The notes beneath the pieces are model-generated. The model had not been told where the DNA came from, ran no database searches, and worked only from the letters and a program-made list of their open reading frames with translations. Positions 57,740-64,000 of a stretch of DNA of 64,000 nucleotides are shown piece by piece; the stretch's first letter is position 1, and each line of letters begins with the position of its first letter. The position numbers were made by a program, and so were the translations under genes. Source of the stretch: Thermothielavioides terrestris NRRL 8126 (taxonomy: Eukaryota > Ascomycota > Sordariomycetes > Sordariales > Chaetomiaceae); NCBI RefSeq assembly GCF_000226115.1, contig NC_016460.1:1860001-1924000 (forward strand). The letters run 5' to 3'.

Positions 57740-58974
57740 GATTTCTTTTTATTTATGTTTGGTTCTCTCTCTTCTAGTTTGTATTTGTTCTTTGCAGATA
57801 TTCCTGACGTCCATTTCTTCAGCGGATAGGGACCGGTCAAGATTCCTGTTTCTTTGTGCATACTGTAATGGCTGGTGGGAGATAGAGGCGAGGGTTACTG
57901 GATCGCATTGACGTGAAGAAAAAAACCCACATTTGGGTGTGGGAGAAAGATTCTGGCTACTGTGTTCGGCGGCGGGCGGCACTCGGTATGACGTTCCATT
58001 GTATTGTATATCCCTTGTAAATCTATTTCTTCGAGACCGTCAAGGCCTGGTATTCAGGCGTGTGTGTGGAACGTCTTCTTGAGCTACTGACTCCCGAGTC
58101 ATCCCGTCATCCCGACAGCGTGGAACAACCCCCCTGAGCATTCTACCCCGTCCCTTTCCTCGCACATTCCATCTCGTAGCGTCGCACCAGATGTCGCCGC
58201 CTTAGACGCGAGCTCCTATCTCGAAGGGAGTTAGAGAGTCATCAGCTGAACTGCGGGACCAATGAAGGGGAACAAACTGCGAGGGCAATGTTGCCGTGGA
58301 TGTGGGTCCCCAGCCCACGCCTCTCCGAGGAGGTCTCTCCCAGTACCGCTCCTCGTCATGCAGCAGGCATCGTCATTTTCGTCGACTGCTGCCCGCATGC
58401 CTCGCTTGGTTGGTAGGAGACATAACCGCCGGGTATCAGGCGGGGACCGGGGATGGCTCTCCTGGAGTCTCGGGGTCCCGGGTTCAAACTTGACTGCGAG
58501 TGAGCATCGTCCACAATCGAACGGACAGGACTGACTCCCGTTTCCACCTAAACAAGGGCCTGGACACGGAGAAGGTCACTGTCGAGACTGGGTACCTAGG
58601 TGATCGTGTAAGTGAGCCGCCCCGCCAGGCCCCATACTTTCTCGGAAACCGCGGGCTGTGATTGGCTTACACAGACTCGTCTCGACCACCCCCCTCCCCC
58701 CTTGACACACCACCCGCCTGCGGGATATCCCCCCTGTTCCATGGAAACACTGTGAACTTCACGTCATCACCAAGTCCGTGATCATCGGGGAGCACCAAGT
58801 CCCCGGCACCGAAAGCACCATGGCCTTTAAATACCCCCGAGTCTGCCGGCCGTCGTTAAGGAGGAGGGATCTCGCCAGCGTCTCCATCTCTGGCTAGTCT
58901 CCGGCTCAACATCGACCCCGGCACTTCGTTTTAGAATTCTATTCCGCAGTCGTCTGCACCACCGTCCGCCCCCG
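57740..58974. other. intergenic / promoter of the SDR gene
   Basis: About 1.2 kb. No gene, tRNA or repeat is supported. The right end is C-rich and contains a TATA-like element. Confidence 0.5.
58826..58833 (+). promoter_or_regulatory. TATA-like box upstream of the SDR gene
   Basis: TTTAAATA lies about 142 bp before the start at 58975. Candidate only. Confidence 0.35.
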
Positions 58975-60011
58975 ATGGCCACTCAAGGCGTGACCTTCAA
59001 CCCGACAACCGACATCCCCTCCCTGGAGGGCAAGGTCATCCTCATCACCGGCGCCAACAGCGGGCTGGGCAAGCAGTCCGCCCTGGAGCTGGCCAAGCAC
59101 AACCCGGCGCAGCTCTGGATGGCCGCCCGCAGCCCGGAGAAGGGCAACGAGGCCGTGGCCGACGTCAAGCGCCAGGTCCCCGGCGCGGCCGCCACCTTCC
59201 TCGAGCTGGACCTGAGCTCGTTCGCCTCGATCAAGCGCGCCGCCAAGACCGTGATCGCCGCCTCGCCGCGGCTGGACATCCTCATGCTCAATGCAGGACG
59301 TAAGCTCTTCCCCCTCCCACCCGTGTCGACCAACTGCTTACCGCCGCGCCAGTGATGGGCTGCCCGCCCCGCCTGACCGAAGACGGCTACGAGATCCAGA
59401 TGGGCACCAACCACGTGGGCCACGCGCTGCTGCTCAAGCTGCTCACGCCGCTGCTGCAGCAGACAACCACCGCCGCCGCCGCCGGTGGCGCGGCGCGCGT
59501 CGTCATCCTGTCCTCGTCGGCATGGAAGTACGCCGGACCAGAAAAGATCCAGTTCGACACGCTCAAGCGGCTCGACGCCGGCGTCACGCCCGTGAACCGC
59601 TACGTGCAGAGCAAGACGGCCAACATGCTGTACGCGCGCGAGTTCGCGGCGCGGCACAACGGCGGCGGCGGCAGCGGCGGCGGCGACAACAACAGTGGCA
59701 GCCCCGGCAGGCTGGTCGTCGTGTCGGTCGACCCGGGCGAGGTGGACACGCAGCTGTTCAGGCGCGAGCCGGGCGACGAGCAGATGGCGTACCTGCAGCG
59801 CGAGGTGGCGCCGAAGCGGGTCGGCCCTGTCGAGGAGGGGGTCAAGAACCAGCTGTGGGCGGCCACGGCGCCCGAGGGGGCCGTGGTGAGCGGCGAGCAT
59901 TACGAGCCGGTCGGGCGCAGGCCGGAGCCCACGGGTTTGTATCTCGATCATGAGCTGGCGAGGGAGCTGTGGGAGTGGACGGCGAAGGAGCTGGAGGGGC
60001 ACGAGATTTAA
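58975..60011 (+). CDS. short-chain dehydrogenase/reductase
   Basis: Two exons (58975-59299, 59353-60011) give 327 aa. The Rossmann cofactor motif is TGANSGLG (25-32). The LNAG segment precedes the intron, and the catalytic Ser lies in SSSAW (162-166) with YVQSK (Tyr192, Lys196) completing the triad. ARSPEKGNEA after the second strand suggests NADP preference. A Gly/Ser/Asn insertion (GGGGSGGGDNNSGS) lies after the active-site helix. The C-terminal part resembles the retinol-dehydrogenase/WW-oxidoreductase type common in fungal secondary metabolism. Substrate unknown. Confidence 0.9.
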
Positions 60012-60198
60012 GGGGTGGGTGGAAGGCGGGCAAGTGTTGGATAGCCGTACCCGTTACGGGCTGAGTAAGAGATGATGTAGACAAACCAAGGAGATCCAAG
60101 CCAATGCGTCCTGTCACTGGCCTAGGCCCGAGGGTAGTCGTGTATCGGCGAATTCGAACCTCGCATGGATACTTTTGCCAATTCCACAGCCAGCAGCG

Positions 60199-62119
60199 TT
60201 ATTCATCCGCGTCCATCATGTCCCACTTCTCCGCCGAAGGACTAGTCTGCGGAGCAAGATCGAATTCCTTGGAGACCACCATGCAGGTCCCGTCGCCGGT
60301 CCTCTTCCTGTAGGTCAACACCGTCCTGCCCGTGGGGCCGTCCGGCAACGCGACCCGGACGTCATATATCCTGGACGTCGCCGGCAGCGTCCTAGACACT
60401 TCCACCTCTGGGCTCGGGGATTGGGACCAGCTACACGAGTCCGGTGAATCATCCCCCGTCGACGACGACGACGACGACAACGACGACGACGACGACGACA
60501 ACGACGACGACGACGACGACAACGACGACGACGACGACGACGAGGAAGAGACCACACCGCCTCCCTCCCCTTCTTCCTCGATGCGCACGACCTCCCGCGC
60601 AACAGCGGCGGCGAACAGGGCGTCCCAGATGCCCTCCCTGCTCGGGATCGTGCGCAACAGCCGCACGGCGCGGCGCCGGAGGCGGCGGTCGCGGCAGTGC
60701 AGAGCCGTGTAGTAGAGTGGCGGGATCCAGCCGACGTCGGCGGTGAAGAGCGACGACGTGAAAGCGGGGTCCTGCTGGGCGTGGAACGCCCGGACGAGCG
60801 CCAGGAAGGCGACGCAGCGGTCGATAATGCACGCGAAGGCGCGGTGGTGCGCGTCGAAGGCCATCTGATTGCTCGGCTTGAGGCAGGTGTCCGCCATGAT
60901 GGTTGCCATGAGGTGGAAGATGTAGAGCAGCGAGTGGCCGACTCTGGAGAGTGAGTCTAGTTGGGCGTGGAAAGCAACTCGGGACGCCTGGTAAGCGTTC
61001 AGCCATGCCTGCAGGTCTGACTTAATACGCTGTTGGTCGGCCAGGTCGCGCTGATCCGGGATGGCGTCTTCCAGACTGCCCAGGTCTTCTTTCTGACGGC
61101 AACGTTCCGTTAGATGGATGATTACGGAAAGCAGATGGTCCAGGCTGTCTCTGGCGTGCGCGACTGATGCAAAGGTGATCAGCGGTAGCCGTATGTGACG
61201 ATCGTTCGAGAGGCGTGGTAAGCTTGGGGGCATCAAGCACCCCTGGCCGAACTGCACCGCCACCAGGTTCATGCGCAGGAAGGCTTCGGTGAGCCAGTCG
61301 TCCGCGGCATCTCGGCTCGACTCCGGGGTGGAACCGTCGCCTCGGAGCGTGGCCAGCAACCTGATCCCATTTCGAAGGTGGTCGTTGCCGGTCTTGTAAC
61401 GGCCTTGGAGGAACTCGAGGCAGATAAAGAGCATGCAGGCGATTAGAGTGACTCGGACAGAGGCTCGGTTCGTGGGAGTGAAATGGGGCTGGAGAAGGTG
61501 GTTGATGGCCTTGCTGTAGTGAAGCAACGTAAACCGCTCTCGCTGATCGAGGCTGCTCGTCAACTTCGTGCTCTGTGTGCCTTGGGAGCCCCCTTTGTGG
61601 ACAGAGCAGAGGGCCACCACGGCGTGAAAGACGGCAGGCTCCGATACACCAGCCTGCATCACAAGCGCGTCCCAGAATGGGGAGCCAAAGGGGCCTCTCA
61701 GCTTGGTTGCGGCACGGAACCGGAACCATTCCAGGAGGGTGCACTCGTCTCGGCTTGCCGTGGCGACAGGGCCGGCGACCTGCAATCGTTCCGCGAGGCT
61801 GGGGCGAGCAGGATGCAGAGGCGAGCCGCCTCCCCAGACGCCGTAGCCCCCGCAGGTCCGATGAGTCCTCACGCAGCGCAAGCATGCGGGCCGGCCTTCG
61901 TCGCACTTGACCTTCCGATTTCTAAGAGGGGCATGGTGAGCATGAGGTGGCTCCGAAAAAGAATGATCAAGGCCGGCGGGCGTACCTGCAAGTTTGGCAC
62001 CCTGTCTTGACCCTGGCCCTGGCCTTGTGGTTGGCATTGGGGGCAATCCGGGCATCACGGCGAGGGGGTTGCTCCCCGCGGGTTGGTTGAGGTTGCGTGG
62101 GGTCCAGCTGCCGCGGCAT
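60199..62119 (-). CDS. Zn2Cys6 transcription factor
   Basis: Two exons (62119-61986, 61921-60199) give 618 aa. The 64-bp intron splits the zinc cluster: exon 1 ends GCQTC plus AG, and exon 2 continues RNRKVKCDEGRPACLRC. The full pattern is C41-x2-C44-x6-C51-x6-C58-x2-C61-x6-C68. A fungal-specific regulatory domain follows (LEWFRFRAATKLRGPFGSPFWDALV, then helices to about residue 490). The C-terminal region contains a Ser-rich stretch with regularly spaced Leu, coded by a trinucleotide repeat. An unspliced frame starting at 62058 would lose the first two Cys, so the spliced start is preferred. It lies tail-to-tail with the SDR gene. Confidence 0.92.
60460..60545. repeat. GAC/GTC trinucleotide repeat in the Zn2Cys6 gene
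   Basis: Runs of GAC broken by AAC every five to seven units on the + strand; on the coding strand they give poly-Ser with Leu interruptions. A likely site of length variation. Confidence 0.9.
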
Positions 62120-63298
62120 GCTTAAGGTGGCCGAGCTGAGTGTGTGCCTTTAGGGATTGTGCAGACAAGAACCTACGGCGTCGCGGTCTCGTATGTGTAT
62201 GTTGAATCTGTGGGCCTCAACCGAGCTGCGCGGCTCATTCGGCTCACGTCTCATTGGACCATCGTAACTTACTGAGTGGGTTTCTCGAAGTCGGGCGGAA
62301 CGCAGCCGCGGCAGAAGAGCAGCGAGTGTAGTGAGGTTCCTAGCAGCTGGTTTCAAATGCATGCTAGCGCTCTGTCGGCCTAGCCAGCGGCAGCCGGGCA
62401 GGGCCTCTCATCCCGGCAGGAGGACTGTCCCAGCCGCAGCCGCTATATTGGACTGACACATTAGGTATCCGACAGACCACTCCAGCGATATCGGTGACCT
62501 TGCTGGTTCTTGGAGGCATACATACTGTAGTACCTCAGCAAAGACTTGCCAAATAGTATGTGGCCATCATCAGCAAGTGTCTTTCCCGTAGTATAGCTTC
62601 AAATTTTGTGTGTGATGGGCGCGTCTGATTCTGCAAGCAGCGAATGACGTCAAACCCATTGTGTCCCCTGAAATTCTACCCCCGGAAACGAGGAAATAAC
62701 GATGTCCAGAAGCGGCTTAGTGGAATGCTACACTAAGCCTCGGGAACGTCTGTGAAGACGGGCTGATACGGATTCATGACTGCAGAGGGATTCGGGGTTA
62801 CATAGCACTACACCACCTAACTCCCACATGGTAGGCAGAGTTTGATCTGATCTTCCGTCCGCTGCTGCAAGGGCGAGGAGGGGAAGGGGCGGTGATCTCC
62901 CGTGGAATTTCCATTCTTCTTCCACATGTGTTGTCCATACCTGGTACTGCGTACAGCAGGGAATACAGCGTAGTTACCGTAATTTTATCCCCTGCTCCCC
63001 GCGCGATCAGGGCTGCCCTTGCCCCTTCCGTTACACTGTGCCTTCCCTGCAACCCCACCTTCCCTATTCCAGCCTTGACATTGGTCCGCGCTCTGGGTAA
63101 CTCGCGTTGTGGAATTCGCCCCCTTGGGCTTCGTCGATCGCGCTGGATTTTCATACCCTTACTGCAGTTTCGTTGCAGCTGTGGCCGACTTCCTCTCCGC
63201 AACCACCAGCGCCGCCACCAATAATGCGAGACGTGCCGTGACGACGGTCGTCTGTCTCTCGTTTAGCATCCCGTCGCCGTCTTTCACGCCCGCCCACC
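62120..63298. other. intergenic, no gene recognised
   Basis: About 1.2 kb between divergent genes (Zn2Cys6 factor leftward, membrane protein rightward). Short frames only; presumably holds both promoters. Confidence 0.5.
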
Positions 63299-64000
63299 AT
63301 GCTCGTCAGGGACCTCCGGCGGCTGCTCCTCGTGGTAGGGCCGCTTGTGGTCCTCGTGCTGCTGGCCGCGAGTCTCTGGCACCCCCGCACGGATTATGTG
63401 CGCTCGCGCGTCGGCGCCCTCCTCGGCTCCAAGTCCAACCCGTGGCCTGCCCGGCCGCACCGCAAGCCCACGCTCACCGCCAACGAGACACACTACGAGA
63501 TCTACTCGGCTTCTACCGCCGATGGCAAGTACTTCGACATTCGCTTCGGCGTCGACGCCTACAACCCCAACATTATCCCGCACCAGACGTTCAACAACAC
63601 TTGGCACGTCGTCGCCCAGCTGTGGAACGATCCGCATTCGAACGGCTTCGCCCAGGAATTCCACGAGGTCGGCTGCCTGGCCCAGTTCGTCAACGACGCC
63701 ATGATGTGCATCGGTTTCGTGCAGAACGTCTCCATCGAGCCGACCCCGGGCGGGAAGTGCGAGGGAGACATCACCTACTTCAGCCTCAACGTTGGGCCCC
63801 ACGACGCCCGCGTTTTCTACGGCCCGGATTATCCGCTCACCATCTACGGCTCCAACAGCGGCTTCACCTGCTTCGGCATGTGGATCCAGGACTTCCGCCA
63901 CCTGGTCGAGGGGGAGTACAAGCCGACGTCCAACGGCGACTTCGCGGCCGGCACTGAGATCCACCGGCCAGGCACGATCCGCCCCGTCGAGAAGAACTAC
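63299..64000 (+). CDS. type II membrane protein, conserved fungal family, truncated by the window end
   Basis: The open frame starts at ATG 63299 and is still open after 234 codons at the right edge. A short basic N-terminus (MLVRDLRR) precedes one membrane segment (LLLVVGPLVVLVLLAASLW), the layout of a Golgi or ER type II protein. The lumenal part has N-glycosylation sites (NET, NNT, NVS) and conserved-looking blocks (YNPNIIPHQTFNNTWHVVAQ, GKCEGDITYFSLNVGPHDAR, FYGPDYPLTIYGSNSG). I recall similar unnamed fungal proteins but cannot assign a function; a glycan-processing role is only a guess. Confidence 0.75.
   Translation, partial: MLVRDLRRLLLVVGPLVVLVLLAASLWHPRTDYVRSRVGALLGSKSNPWPARPHRKPTLTANETHYEIYSASTADGKYFDIRFGVDAYNPNIIPHQTFNNTWHVVAQLWNDPHSNGFAQEFHEVGCLAQFVNDAMMCIGFVQNVSIEPTPGGKCEGDITYFSLNVGPHDARVFYGPDYPLTIYGSNSGFTCFGMWIQDFRHLVEGEYKPTSNGDFAAGTEIHRPGTIRPVEKNY

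Noticed and set aside
60130..60220. tRNA-like T-arm (GAGGTTCGAATTC, minus strand)
   Set aside because: No matching acceptor, D-arm or anticodon arm at the required spacing, and it overlaps the 3' end of the Zn2Cys6 gene.
60449..61006. minus-strand ORF with a long Val run
   Set aside because: It is the trinucleotide repeat of the Zn2Cys6 gene read in another frame.

Overview
The window is genomic DNA of a filamentous ascomycete, most likely a Sordariomycete (Sordariales-like). Genes carry short introns (about 50-130 bp) with GT..AG ends and CTAAC/CTGAC-type branch sites. Coding exons are GC-rich. The protein families are typical of Pezizomycotina: a Helo-like/STAND N-terminal domain with ankyrins, a Zn2Cys6 factor, a Dal5-type MFS transporter and a GPI-anchored wall protein. 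An 18 kb AT-rich block shows the C:G-to-T:A decay expected from repeat-induced point mutation (RIP). All gene models were spliced by hand; in every complete multi-exon model the exon phases close on a single open frame.

Layout. 1-19.3 kb: a Ser/Thr kinase-like gene; a 1,115-residue Helo-like/ankyrin protein; an M6-type metalloprotease joined to a seven-repeat lectin-like propeller; an MFS transporter; a possible small Cys-rich protein; a pathogen-related/SnoaL-like protein; a compact PIP-kinase-fold protein. 19.5-37.8 kb: a RIP-degraded island bounded by 176-bp terminal inverted repeats (TIRs). It is a three-level nest. The outer level is a roughly 5.1 kb DNA transposon with a DD34E transposase and a second long ORF of unknown function. 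A Ty3/Gypsy chromodomain retrotransposon (320-bp LTRs, AGCGT target duplication) is inserted in that ORF. A gag-bearing LTR element (497-bp LTRs, CTAC duplication) sits inside the Ty3 gag zinc knuckle. 37.8-42.9 kb: gene-poor DNA of normal composition with a 444-bp TA-flanked MITE. 42.9-53.3 kb: a GPI-anchored protein, cystathionine beta-synthase, SRP receptor beta, the ankyrin DHHC palmitoyltransferase Akr1 and a CCCH zinc-finger protein. 53.3-64 kb: a 405-bp MITE just upstream of an acyltransferase-3 gene, a short-chain dehydrogenase, a Zn2Cys6 regulator and the start of a type II membrane protein.

Most single-copy genes look like independent housekeeping or accessory genes. The two places where neighbours may act together are the nested transposon, whose two genes converge between shared TIRs, and the acyltransferase / dehydrogenase / Zn2Cys6 trio at 56-62 kb, which could be a small metabolic unit. 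The first 210 bp may hold an exon of a minus-strand gene running off the left edge.
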